NCBI GenBank assembly: GCA_013397935.1
Contig: VZRN01005893.1
Span: 335 to 64,334, forward strand
Length of the DNA stretch: 64,000 nucleotides
Direction of reading: 5' to 3'
From: Dasyornis broadbenti
Lineage: Eukaryota > Chordata > Aves > Passeriformes > Dasyornithidae
The stretch's first letter is position 1; every line of letters starts with the position of its first letter. A program made the position numbers and the translations under genes. Of the stretch, positions 52,901 to 58,800 are shown in pieces. A model generated the notes under the pieces. It ran no database searches and had not been told where the DNA came from. It worked only from the letters and a program-made list of their open reading frames with translations.

Positions 52901-54983
52901 TCCAGCCACCACAGAATACATCCACAGCTCTAGCAGCAGCTTTACCACTACATCCTTATGGCACAGATCTTGATATGTAATGACCACTCTTCTTCTGAAT
53001 ATTTATGAATGAAAAGTAAAAAAGTGACTCAAGGAAAGATGCAGTATTGGTTCAGCTAGTGGAACTGCATGAAACCTCTTCCATGCAGTTTGTGCACAGG
53101 TTGCAGGGCCAAGTGCCTGTAATACAAGCCAGACTGACACTAAGGGCTGCACCACCATCACATCTCACCTGCTAACACAAACAGCTTCTCTGGTTTTGTG
53201 ATAGCCATCACAGAGAAGGAACAAAGGATCCTGACATCTGAGTGCATGACACCAGTATCTTCAGTGAGTATTTGCTTCCACAAATCAAAGTAGCATTAAG
53301 TAACACATAGATCCATTCAATCAAAAAAACCCCACTACTGGGCTCACAGAGGTCACCCGTGGCTCAGGAAGACACCAAATGTGATCGCTGAAGATTGTGA
53401 CAGCATCAAGGAGGTACATTTTGTTGCCACTCCTACAGTCTTTCCTACCTATCCGCTTTTGGTCTCCATCAAAGGCATAATGGCCTAGGTGAACCCTGGC
53501 TGAACAGCCACTCTTGCAAAATACAGATAGAAACTCATACATACCATTTTTTTCCTGCTTTCTTAAACCTTTGGAGATCGTTTGGACTCTTGAATTAGTA
53601 ATAAAATCAGTGTTTACAACTTCTCTAGTTCTCTGCAAAACAGGAATATATCTTAGCAAGAAAAAGAGCCAGGCCTAACTTCCATAGGTTGCCCCATCAT
53701 AAAACAAAATGGCAGAATTTACTCAAATTTCCTAAACTAAAGGGAGATGGGACATTCTGAACTTTCATTCAGAAATTTCAAAAATAGATAATTACTATTA
53801 CGGACCTATAGGTGACATGCATCAGGGATTGCCTACATTTGGACTGCACAAAACACAGCAACACCCAGGCAATGCTTCTAAGGCATCTAGAGAGCACATT
53901 GACACTGCAGCTACACCAACACAGCAAGCCAAGATGGCTCACTCTAAATTTTGTGATTTCCAGGAACATTAGTTTTAAACAGTGTCAAGTAAAGCACGAA
54001 AAAGGAAGAATAAAAATACTGCCTCAACGCCAAGGAGAAAAATCTATCATTTTCTTAATATAAAGTAAAAAAGCAATCAGAATAAACATTTTCCAAGGCA
54101 GTAACTCATCTTTTTACCTCAGTAACGTTGTGGCAAGATCTACAATAAAATCTGCCTCCATCAGTGATACCCCAGTTCACTTCTGAACACTGGGCACAGC
54201 GCTCATTAAAATCTCTCTGAAAGGAAGAAAAAACAGCAGACTTTCACAATTGTTCAGGTAAAACAAATGATATTATTACTAGACTACTGCACAGCTTCTG
54301 AGATTATTTATATGGGAGAATATTTACACCCTTTGTGTTAGCTCTGGTTGGTAACAAGCGATCACCGCATTTATCATCAGCCACAGGTAACTCCGAACAC
54401 GTAATTGTACCTGGCAAGTGCCAGCTCCCGTGTGTGTTGAGTGTCAGAACAAGGGGAATGGTGATCCACGCCTCGCACACACGTGGCGTGGCTTTAAAAA
54501 AGCCACCCATCAGAAATGAAAGAGGAGACAAAAACTGGAGTGGGAGGCGAACGGAAAAATAAATTTCTAGAACTGCAAAGAAACACGAGCGGTGGAAGAA
54601 AGTCCGCACGAGCCGGTGCCGGGAGAGAGGGAGACTTCCCGGAGAAACCGGAGGGGGAAAGAGAAAAGGGCAACCAACAGATTAAAACGAAGTGGTTTCC
54701 AGAAACGCCCACGTGCGTGCTGGGGACGGGCGAGCTCCGCCAAGCCCGGCTGGGGGACGGTCGGGGGCACATCCCCGGCCGAGGCCGAGCACCGGCCAAC
54801 GCCGAGGAGCCGAGCAGAGGCTCGCCCGCCGCCTCCGGGCCCCGGTGTGGGCAGGGCAGGGCAGGACCAGGTCGGGCCAGGCAGCGCCCGCCGGCGCCTC
54901 CCCCTCTCCCGCCNNNNNNNNNNNNNNNNNNNNNNNNNNNNNNNNNNNNNNNNNNNNNNNNNNNCCGTGTCCTCCTCGTCCAT
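7505..54983 (-). CDS. TAF1B: TAF1B gene, RNA polymerase I SL1 subunit B (15 coding exons, whole-gene span)
   Basis: TAF1B is a subunit of SL1/TIF-IB, the TBP complex that recognises rRNA gene promoters in the nucleolus and recruits RNA polymerase I; the family is related to TFIIB (known from the family). Seen here: translated minus-strand exons match the human protein in order, from an N-terminal RRN7-type zinc ribbon (CAQC, 14 residues, then CRSC) through the blocks WYICEGFQ, MTLSFCY, ALLWVREPITL, FLDLPRFPDIT, KLLFLLDD, CFHGHSL and LFSFLLR. Exons 2-15 join in one frame without stops and encode 574 residues; exon 1 is cut by an assembly gap. Human TAF1B is about 588 residues. The acidic, serine-rich stretch of exons 5-6 diverges most, and the basic C-terminal tail is shorter than in human. 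The span runs from the start codon to the predicted poly(A) region. No frameshift or truncation was seen, so the gene appears intact. Confidence 0.96.
7523..7528 (-). terminator. TAF1B: Candidate TAF1B poly(A) signal AATAAA
   Basis: A canonical AATAAA on the minus strand lies about 450 bases after the stop codon and is followed within 30 bases by a GT-rich element. It is the best-formed polyadenylation signal downstream of the gene. An earlier AATAAA overlaps the stop codon. Confidence 0.6.
7976..8168 (-). CDS. TAF1B: TAF1B exon 15, terminal coding exon with stop
   Basis: After a TTTTCAG acceptor this exon encodes SYHFVLGLFSFLLRTQPSYI and HDEVCMIEHKLFNKKLCKKL, then KYNTVLRK and TAA. Human has SYQFILNLFSFLLRIKTSLL, HEEVSLVEKKLFEKK and a longer, more basic tail ending KKVRRH. 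The stop is followed at once by a second in-frame TAA, and the two form part of an AATAAA hexamer. Confidence 0.96.
8444..8467. repeat. 24-base near-perfect palindrome
   Basis: Arms AGGCAAAGAAT and ATTCTTTGCCT pair perfectly around a two-base centre (AC). It lies about 280 bases upstream of the TAF1B exon 15 acceptor in the direction of transcription. Confidence 0.8.
9527..9590 (-). mobile_element. CR1 3'-end fragment
   Basis: The plus strand reads ATAGAATCATACAGTCCTTT and then GGTTGGAAAACACC. This is the reverse complement of the CR1 3' terminus with its ATTCTATG-type end. Only about 60 bases remain. Confidence 0.7.
11769..11994 (-). CDS. TAF1B: TAF1B exon 14
   Basis: This 226-nt exon lies between a TTGCACAG acceptor and a GAGAA|GTAAGT donor. 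It encodes MVVNLQNQFGKLSGSEKHAE, KPNPSSFQLSWSEENTDGSC, FHGHSLKGILQEK and NPDYWLGTVKLC. Human shows MVVNLQKQF, SPSSFQFNWTEEDTD, CFHGHSLQGVLKEK and YWLSTQKFC. It is the longest coding exon. Confidence 0.97.
11995..13943 (-). other. TAF1B intron 13
   Basis: This 1.95-kb intron between exons 14 and 13 is AT-rich. It contains short chance ORFs only, and no repeat was recognised. Confidence 0.9.
13944..14014 (-). CDS. TAF1B: TAF1B exon 13
   Basis: This 71-nt exon lies between an ACTGGTAG acceptor and an AAGAC|GTGAGT donor. It encodes YLWRCEKPLFYSVKNKSKVL and KRR, matching human YLWKSEKPLYYSFVDK and YKKRE. The phase is consistent with exons 12 and 14. Confidence 0.94.
14015..14453 (-). other. TAF1B intron 12
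   Basis: This short intron of 439 bases is AT-rich and contains no further feature that I can support. Confidence 0.9.
14454..14544 (-). CDS. TAF1B: TAF1B exon 12
   Basis: This 91-nt exon lies between a TTATTCAG acceptor and a GCCAA|GTAAGA donor. It encodes GPYFEFKKWYEVVKHSLDVE and QKKLDEERAK. Human has PWFDFRKWYQIMKKAFDEKK and WEEARAKY. It is charged and probably helical. Confidence 0.95.
14545..17328 (-). other. TAF1B intron 11
   Basis: This 2.8-kb AT-rich intron has a short AC/AT microsatellite-like stretch around 15,825-15,860. No recognised mobile element or nested gene is present. Confidence 0.88.
17329..17375 (-). CDS. TAF1B: TAF1B exon 11 (47 nt)
   Basis: This short exon lies between a T-rich TTTACAG acceptor and a CAGAAG|GTACAT donor. 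It encodes LLSEFAEERNKNNTE, matching human SLSNLAEKHNEKNKK. The reading phase agrees with both neighbours. Intron 10 upstream is only 304 bases. Confidence 0.93.
17376..17679 (-). other. TAF1B intron 10
   Basis: This 304-base, AT-rich intron separates the 47-nt exon 11 from exon 10. I see nothing else in it. Confidence 0.9.
17680..17857 (-). CDS. TAF1B: TAF1B exon 10
   Basis: This 178-nt exon lies between a TTTGTAG acceptor and a GAATG|GTAAGT donor. It encodes DELHNWTCRVVKKIGIGEVD, FLTLMPGNKSTRKVKYDVLA and VVVLKLLFLLDDHYEW. Human has HVVKMTGMGEVDFLTFDP and VVVLKLLFLLDDSFEW. The hydrophobic run is a helix of the C-terminal cyclin-like fold rather than a membrane segment (from the family). Confidence 0.97.
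17858..19955 (-). other. TAF1B intron 9
   Basis: This 2.1-kb intron is AT-rich apart from a GC-richer patch at about 18,225-18,475, which carries overlapping ORFs of up to 96 codons on both strands. No protein in it is recognised. Confidence 0.88.
19956..20103 (-). CDS. TAF1B: TAF1B exon 9
   Basis: This 148-nt exon lies between a GTCTTTCAG acceptor and an ACCTG|GTAAAT donor. It encodes SWPVYEEVFNKMHELAAFLD, LPRFPDITDSCFLHPDMLCM and KYLMEANLP. Human has SWPDYED, LDLPRFPDITEDCYLHPN and CMKYLMEVNLP. The strong conservation makes this one of the most secure exons. Confidence 0.97.
20478..21290 (-). mobile_element. CR1 LINE fragment, about 800 bases
   Basis: On the plus strand it opens with the reverse complement of a CR1 3' end (CACAGAACCACAGAAGGGGT, GGTTGGAAGGACCTGC). 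It continues through typical antisense CR1 3' sequence: GAATTTCTTGTATTTCAATT, CTCTCAGCCTCCCCTCATTT and TGTGACCATATTCCCATTCA. It is the longest CR1 copy in the window and is inserted just upstream of exon 9. Confidence 0.85.
23520..23543 (+). repeat. Poly(A) run, 24 bases
   Basis: This uninterrupted run of 24 A follows an AATAAA near 23,470 by about 50 bases. It may be a plain microsatellite or the tail of a retrotransposed transcript. No source gene is recognised upstream. Confidence 0.9.
25962..26048 (+). repeat. Local cluster of the motif TGCAGTCAAC
   Basis: Four copies of TGCAGTCAAC occur within 87 bases. The first and last are part of an identical 19-base unit (25,962-25,980 and 26,030-26,048) ending CTTTGTTGC. 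This looks like a small, decayed tandem expansion. Confidence 0.85.
26128..26178 (+). mobile_element. CR1 3'-end fragment
   Basis: The sequence reads AAAGATCCCTCCCAACCCAA, ACCATTTTGTGATTCTATGA, which is the last 50 or so bases of CR1 in plus orientation including the ATTCTATG-type terminus. Confidence 0.8.
28755..29747 (-). mobile_element. Solo LTR of an endogenous retrovirus
   Basis: This element of about 990 bases starts TGTCACGGTTTGAGCCTGGC and ends GGGCCAAGCTAAACCACAAC A. These are inverted, TG...CA-type LTR termini of a kind I associate with songbird ERVs. TTCT flanks it on both sides (28,751-28,754 and 29,748-29,751), a possible 4-bp target duplication. Read on the minus strand it shows a promoter-like CCAAT (29,617-29,613) and CATATTTAAG (29,582-29,573), then AATAAA (28,907-28,902), so it is oriented minus, the same strand as TAF1B. 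No internal viral genes flank it, so it is a solo LTR. A 72-base gap lies inside a GC-rich part. Confidence 0.82.
29201..29272. other. Assembly gap of 72 N
   Basis: Unknown bases lie in the GC-rich middle of the LTR, probably where short tandem repeats or high GC blocked assembly. Confidence 0.99.
29800..29935. repeat. 67-bp tandem duplication (two copies)
   Basis: Two head-to-tail copies begin with CTATTCACAGAAATGAAAAA at 29,800 and 29,867. Both run through TGTTCACAAATCCAAGACCT to GTACCTACT, differing by only a few bases. It lies about 50 bases beyond the LTR end. Confidence 0.92.
30086..30159. other. Exon-like segment with splice signals on both strands
   Basis: On the plus strand, CATTTTTAG precedes a 63-base open stretch ending CAACA|GTAAGA (30,097-30,159). 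On the minus strand, TTGAATAG precedes a 64-base open stretch ending AATGTG|GTAAGA (30,149-30,086), reading DPNARRKQEHLQEAWPKNV. The minus version does not fit the phase-0 junction of TAF1B exons 8 and 9. No parent gene is recognised. Confidence 0.2.
30780..31040 (-). mobile_element. Possible old CR1-like fragment
   Basis: Phrases such as AAGGAGTTTCACCAGTTACC and TGTTGGAAGAGACATTGAAC followed by AATTGCCTCCTGA recall antisense CR1 sequence, but divergence is high. This is a weak call from memory of the family. Confidence 0.25.
36838..36878. repeat. AC/GT inverted microsatellite around ATTTAAAT
   Basis: An AC run (36,844-36,854) is followed by ATTTAAAT (36,854-36,861) and then a GT run (36,864-36,876). 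The result is an imperfect inverted repeat able to form a hairpin. Confidence 0.75.
38005..38098. repeat. AT-rich GATACA/TATA microsatellite
   Basis: Repeated blocks of GATACA, ATATATAT and TAGATATA occur over about 90 bases. Confidence 0.75.
38325..38738 (-). mobile_element. CR1 LINE fragment
   Basis: Antisense CR1 3' sequence on the plus strand: GAGATTGGAAGGGACCTCTG, GCACTCAATCACCCTTACAC, GAATTTCCTGTATTTCAATT and TTCTCTGAGCCTCTCCTTGT. It shares the TATTTCAATTTGTGCCC phrase with the copy near 20.7 kb. Confidence 0.82.
40946..41045 (-). CDS. TAF1B: TAF1B exon 8
   Basis: This 100-nt exon lies between a TTAATGCAG acceptor and a GTAGAG|GTAATT donor. It encodes FVVEGHIPYLNVFQHFPEKM and then KLCGLDLKIFCVE, matching human FVEEDHIPYINAFQHFPEQM and KLYGRD. 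It ends in phase 0 and is followed by the largest intron, 20.8 kb. Confidence 0.95.
41046..47218 (-). other. TAF1B intron 7
   Basis: This 6.2-kb intron is AT-rich, with a microsatellite at about 41,697-41,740 and a GC-richer stretch at about 42,550-43,480. Scattered ORFs up to 128 codons (45,627-46,013) have no recognised similarity. Confidence 0.9.
41697..41740 (+). repeat. AT/AC microsatellite
   Basis: An ATATATAT run passes into ACACACACAC and then AT-rich sequence. It is a simple repeat within intron 7. Confidence 0.8.
47219..47375 (-). CDS. TAF1B: TAF1B exon 7
   Basis: This 157-nt exon lies between a CTCAAG acceptor and a TTAAG|GTATGA donor. It encodes ESTSVYSGSVDGSLYL, then MTMPMTLSFCYMALLWVREP and ITLSELLR. 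The human counterpart has ETSVCSGSLDG and MTMPQTLAFCYLSLLWQREA. The acceptor is preceded by a long T-rich tract. It belongs to the N-terminal cyclin-like fold. Confidence 0.95.
47376..50617 (-). other. TAF1B intron 6
   Basis: This 3.2-kb intron is mostly AT-rich. The exception is a CpG-rich block at 48,370-48,655, listed separately. No mobile element was recognised. Confidence 0.9.
48370..48655. promoter_or_regulatory. Intragenic CpG-rich patch
   Basis: About 280 bases contain many CpG sites (for example GCAGCGGCCAGCCGGGC and GAGCCGGCGCTGCGGGC) in a gene body that is otherwise CpG-depleted. The overlapping ORFs on both strands follow from the GC content. It could be an alternative promoter, an enhancer or an unrecognised GC-rich insertion. 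Confidence 0.45.
50618..50750 (-). CDS. TAF1B: TAF1B exon 6 (acidic, serine-rich linker)
   Basis: This 133-nt exon lies between an ATACTCAG acceptor and a TCTCAG|GTAGGA donor. It encodes a serine- and acid-rich linker (VCESSTDVDSDPERP, LLSLSESEGDLQTD). Human has a similarly acidic but poorly aligned stretch here (SDWASEPELLSDVS region). I place it by position, continuous reading frame and splice signals more than by identity. Confidence 0.87.
50751..51340 (-). other. TAF1B intron 5
   Basis: This 590-base AT-rich intron between exons 6 and 5 contains nothing else that I can support. Confidence 0.9.
51341..51436 (-). CDS. TAF1B: TAF1B exon 5
   Basis: This 96-nt exon (32 codons, phase 0 at both ends) lies between a TTTGTCAG acceptor and a TCA|GTAAGTG donor. 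It encodes NFWRCYLQKSKQAYCKRP, matching human NFWKRYLQKSKQAYCKNP, followed by a divergent tail GETVKALS. Because both ends are phase 0, skipping it would keep the frame. Confidence 0.95.
51733..51830 (-). CDS. TAF1B: TAF1B exon 4
   Basis: This 98-nt exon lies between a CCCTTAG acceptor and an ATGAAG|GTATGT donor. It encodes EWYICEGFQLILKKQAEALE and then ALGVCPQMK. The human counterpart reads WYVCEGFQYILYQQAEALKNLGV. By family knowledge it opens the N-terminal cyclin-like fold. The single base left by exon 3 completes a GAT codon at the junction, and the exon ends on a codon boundary. Confidence 0.96.
51831..53544 (-). other. TAF1B intron 3
   Basis: This 1.7-kb intron between exons 4 and 3 has short chance ORFs only and no recognised repeat. 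Confidence 0.9.
53545..53632 (-). CDS. TAF1B: TAF1B exon 3
   Basis: This 88-nt exon (29 codons plus one base) lies between a TTTTGCAG acceptor and an AATG|GTATGT donor. It encodes REVVNTDFITNSRVQ and then SKGLRKQEKN, matching human QEVTNTDLIPNTQIK and NRGLKKK. The segment follows the zinc ribbon and corresponds to the reader/linker region of the TFIIB-like fold (from the family). Confidence 0.94.
53633..54117 (-). other. TAF1B intron 2
   Basis: This 485-base intron between exons 3 and 2 contains no further feature that I can support. Confidence 0.9.
54118..54216 (-). CDS. TAF1B: TAF1B exon 2 (zinc ribbon)
   Basis: This 99-nt exon has 33 codons and is bounded by a TTTCAG acceptor and a GAG|GTAAAA donor. 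It encodes RDFNERCAQC, then NWGITDGGRFYCRSCHNVTE. It carries the complete RRN7/TFIIB-type zinc ribbon: two CxxC pairs separated by 14 residues, all four cysteines present. Human TAF1B has the closely similar ERCTQC and YYCTSCHNVTE. Confidence 0.96.
54480..54485. promoter_or_regulatory. CACGTG E-box in TAF1B intron 1
   Basis: A palindromic CACGTG, the canonical MYC/MAX and USF site, lies about 500 bases downstream of the start codon. It is one of two in intron 1. Function is inferred from position and motif only. Confidence 0.45.
54710..54715. promoter_or_regulatory. Second CACGTG E-box in TAF1B intron 1
   Basis: A CACGTG lies inside the CpG-rich part of intron 1, about 270 bases downstream of the start codon and 230 bases from the other copy. 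CpG-containing E-boxes in unmethylated islands are the usual setting for MYC and USF binding (established knowledge). Confidence 0.5.
54914..54964. other. Assembly gap of 51 N
   Basis: Unknown bases interrupt exon 1 of TAF1B and probably contain its donor site. Protein frames reading through the gap are artefacts. Confidence 0.99.
54965..54983 (-). CDS. TAF1B: TAF1B exon 1, coding part (partial, runs into gap)
   Basis: The minus-strand ATG sits in a good Kozak context (GCCGCCATGG) inside a CpG island and reads MDEEDT before 51 unknown bases begin. Human TAF1B also opens with a short acidic peptide beginning MD. No convincing GTRAG donor was seen in the sequence after the gap, so the exon 1 donor is probably hidden in the gap. 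An ATG further upstream near 55,008 reads a proline/arginine-rich frame unrelated to TAF1B and was not chosen. Confidence 0.8.
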
Positions 54984-55130
54984 GGCGGCCGCGCCCGGGG
55001 CCGCACCATGGCAACCGGGCCGGGCGGCACTACGGCCCGCCTGGAAACCGCGGCCCCGGCGATTGCGTTCCGGGCCGCCGCGGGGCCCCGGAGGTACAGC
55101 GTGGTACCGAAGGACGCGGCCGCTTCGTGG
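54984..55130 (-). promoter_or_regulatory. TAF1B: TAF1B CpG-island promoter and 5' untranslated region
   Basis: GC-rich, CpG-dense sequence surrounds and precedes the TAF1B start codon, and CpG density drops abruptly after about 55,130. No TATA box is seen, as expected for a housekeeping CpG-island promoter. A YY1-like ATGGCGGC on the opposite strand overlaps the start codon. The transcription start is not determined from sequence. CpG-rich sequence continues into intron 1 to about 54,700, interrupted by the gap. Confidence 0.8.
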
Positions 55131-55154
55131 GGGTATTGAGTGTTTCACTGAGGG

Positions 55155-55405
55155 GACGGTGGATGCAGGTGTTAGACATTAGATAGGAGGAAGAAATTCT
55201 TTACTGTGAGGGTGGTGAGACACTGCAACAGGTTGTTCAGGGAGGCTGTAGAAGCCACAGCTTTGGAAGTGTTCAAGGCCAGGTTGGATAGGGCCCTGGG
55301 CAGCCTGGTCTGGTGGGAGGTGTCCCTGCTCATGGCCGGGGGGACTGGGGCTCGGTGATCTTTAAGGTCCCTTCCAACCCCTTAATATTCTATTTTTCTA
55401 TGACT
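55155..55405 (+). mobile_element. CR1 LINE 3' fragment
   Basis: Plus-orientation CR1: GGAGGAAGAAATTCTTTACT, GTTCAAGGCCAGGTTGGATA, AAGGTCCCTTCCAACCCCTT, ending ATTCTATTTTTCTATGA. It begins within about 50 bases of the end of the TAF1B CpG island. Confidence 0.92.
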
Positions 55406-55486
55406 TCTGTGCTTCACCCATGCAGGGGACATGGCAGCTTAAAGGGGATGTGGGGTGTCCCAAGGACTGGAGGGTACATTTCATCA

Positions 55487-55710
55487 CAGAATCACAGAAT
55501 CAGTAGGGTTGGAAAAGACCTCTTGAGATCATCGAGTCCGCCCCCATGTCAACCAGACCATGGCACTCAGTGCCACATCCAGTCTTTCCTTAAACACCTC
55601 CAGGCATGGTGACTCCGCCACCTCGCTGGGCAAACCGTTCCAATGCCAAATCACCCCTTCTGTGAATAAGTTCTTCCTGATGTCCAACCTAGACCTCCCC
55701 TGGCACATTT
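55487..55710 (-). mobile_element. CR1 LINE 3' fragment
   Basis: The plus strand reads ATCACAGAATCACAGAATCA, GGGTTGGAAAAGACCTCTTG, then TTCTTCCTGATGTCCAACCT. This is antisense CR1 from its 3' terminus inward. It lies 80 bases from an oppositely oriented copy. Confidence 0.92.
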
Positions 55711-55840
55711 TAGGTCTATGACTACATGTGCAGCTTAAGACTAAGACTACGTGTGGCTCCGAGCCTCAAACCATCACCATCCTCTGCACAGAGCTGCATC
55801 CTCACCCTCACATCAGCTCAATGGCCCCAGCTGGTGACCA

Positions 55841-55873
55841 CCAAGGCTGTGCCAAGGCTGTGCCAAGGCTGTG
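55841..55873 (+). repeat. Three tandem copies of an 11-base unit
   Basis: CCAAGGCTGTG is repeated exactly three times. Confidence 0.9.
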
Positions 55874-58800
55874 GGAAGGGGGCTGCTGGTGCCTGTACAG
55901 AGGGAGGCTACAAGAACTCATTTAACTATGTAAAAGTGTTTGGAGATCCTTGAATGAGGGAAACTACGATCTGAAATTCACTTTCAATTAAAAAACAACA
56001 CCCAAACCTCCAGATCTTGATGTAGGTCTCTAATTTCTTGCACACTAATAATAATGTTTAAAGATGTCTAAACACCAAGATCTGTTATTGCAGTGAATTT
56101 CCCCACAAAATTGGAGAACAGGTTTAGGCCTTTAAAAAAAAAAAAGGTCCACTAAGTGAAAGCATGGGAAAAAATTAAAGCTAAAATATACATAGAAAGA
56201 GGTGAGGCTGCCTTGACAGCTGTGGTTACATTGATGTTGGAGGATATGTACAGAGCTAGAGGGGAACTGTTTATGTTCAAGAAAAGAGTTATTACTCATA
56301 CCAACTGTGATCTTTTTTCAGTGTGGGCTGAGCATTTGTAACACCCATTAAAGAGAATTACGCATGTAATTCCTGCCATGTTAAAAAGGTGATTGTCAAC
56401 CTCACAGAAATGTAGCTAATACTTTGATGAAACAGATCCTGCTTGTGATTTTAATTTCCATATTTTATATTTGTGGAAATACTCTTGTGGGAAAGCAAGG
56501 CCATTTTGTGTGACAGAGAGGGTTTGATCTTTTTCTAATGTATTTCCAAGATTAAATACTACCTTGAAAAAAAAATCACGACATCTGTACCTATGATGAG
56601 AGGAAGAGGTGTGTTTCAATGCAGAAGATAAGGCATTGCTCCTGCTGAGAGCAGTGCTCATGTGTGACTCAATGCTGTGAGCAGGGAGTGGGCCTGCTTA
56701 GTGGATTTAACTAAATTGAAGAATTTGTTTAAATTAAGTGTGGAACTGACTGCTTTGATGAGGCAGGACCTCAGAGTTAGGTCTTCTGTTTTCTAATTAC
56801 AGCTGGTCAATAAAATATTAAAGGAAGTGTAATCATAGGACTGCCATTTTGTCAAAACCCAAACACTTCATATTCAATGGCAGTAATTGAAGATAAGCAA
56901 GAAAAGAAGAAAGATGTGGGGGACTGCACAGGGAACTGGTATAATTGTGGCCATACTGGTGCAACATGCCAGTAAAGTTCTTGAATAGGAAAGCCCTTAC
57001 TCTCTGCTGCTGGACAGGCCACAGTGCTTTTCTGAGCTGCATTTTCCATGCGGGTGAAACAGATGTGAAAAGGTACCAAATTTTGGAAAGGAACTTGTAC
57101 AGGGACTAATACTGATATTGCTAATTACTTATTAGTGTCCAGGCTCTCTATAAATGCAAAGATTCTATCAGTATTTCTGAAGTCCATCAACTAATTAGTG
57201 CAGACTACTAATCTGGTAGAAAAAAAAATCAAAGTATAATGGGGTTAGCAAGTCTTATATCTATTTCTTAAATAGTTTTTTGAAGTGACATGTATAAAAC
57301 CGGTTTTTCGGCATATAAAATTATGTATAACCTTTGTCCCTAATTACAAGTTACCCAAGCATACTGATAGGGGTATGATAATTTCAAAGCCAGGAGACAG
57401 ACTGTCTTCCTGCTTCGGCTCACTTTTCTAATTAAGATCATTATGCGTAGTACTCAGATTGATTCAAGGCTTAGATAAATAATACGTTCTGTTGTTTCCA
57501 TTGATTTGAATTTTTAATGAACTGAGTTCCATTGCTGATATCACATTTCTGGCTCTTGACTGCAGACTTTCTGCATGTGAAAATGTAAAAAAAATACATA
57601 TCGGACTGAAAGACATGTCCCTTGGCCTATCCTTTGGGTTACTGCTCGTGAAATTGTGCTGGCTCCAGGATACAAACTTTTGTAGCAGAGATTCTCCCCA
57701 GAGTCTTTGCCTGTTGTCAGACACCTACTACAAAGAGCTAGAGCAGAACAGCAGCCTCGGCTGCTCTGAAGGTTGTGCACATGAACACAGAGCAGATCTA
57801 CCAGATTCAAGTTTATAAAAAAACGCATATAGTTATTAATACGCAAAATTTCATCTTTGCACCATCTCACCATGGAAGAACACATGTTTAAAGGCAGACC
57901 GAAAACAAAAGAGAAATTAGGAGAACAAAAAGCAGATGGCTTCACTCCAAGGGATCTTTAGAGACTACACTGCAGAAAGGTTTGGGGGGAGAAGCTGGGC
58001 CAACAGAGGTGCAGTGGAGGCAAAGGTGCAGCAAGTTGTGCAAGGACAAAGGTGGGAACAACAGCAAGGCGTAGGGGTTACAGCAAGCTCGGCAGGGAAG
58101 GATAACCAGGGAGGGGCTGAGCTCAGCAGAGCTTTGAAGGAAGCGACAAGAAGAATGAATTTAACGATACAGCTCAGACACACCCAGCATTGCCTTGCAA
58201 TAGTGCTTGTTATACACCTTCAGCTCTCAAATTTTATTAGTTACATAAATTTCTATTCCTGTTGTGGAAAACCTGAAAATATGACCTCAAACATACAGAT
58301 CAACAGAAAGCAAATAATATTTTTTCCCAAAGTTTACTCAGGGTTTCTTAACATTTTCCTAGGATGTAAGCAACAGGAATTTGAAATTTTGACTACCAAA
58401 AGCAGCAATATTGTACCTTGGAAGGTAGGTAGGAGGAAGGGCAGACTGATCCAGTCTTATGCACTGAGTTTGGGGTTCACACCATCAGCCCATGTGCTGA
58501 TGTGTTACTTTTGTAACACAAAAAAAGGTGTTACAGACTTTGCACATGTGCTGCAGCCCAGCCCATCTCACACAGTTACACTGCGGTGCCACAGTCCTGC
58601 CCCAGTTTCACCTGAGGCTTTCCGTGCCACAGAGAGCTCATATTCACCTGTATGGTCACCCAGCCTGGGGGCTTTGGAGACACAGACCTCAAGGCAGGAC
58701 CTCACATTCAGATGAGATGCTCTAGAAGGTAAAACTCTTTGGGAGGCCATGCTAGCACATGACCAGCCACAAAGTGATTTGGGAGATCTGCCTGGGGATA

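Larger units (their letters stand above)
54217..54913 (-). other. TAF1B intron 1 (visible part)
   Basis: Its exon 2-proximal half is AT-rich and its exon 1-proximal half is CpG-rich. It carries two CACGTG E-boxes and a 19-base inverted repeat at 54,488-54,506 (arms GTGGCTTT and AAAGCCAC). Several long overlapping ORFs are by-products of high GC content and of reading through the gap. Confidence 0.8.

Noticed and set aside
54494..55186. Long overlapping ORFs of 110-207 codons on both strands across the TAF1B CpG island
   Set aside because: They read through the 51-base gap and arise from high GC content; only the MDEEDT frame connects to TAF1B.
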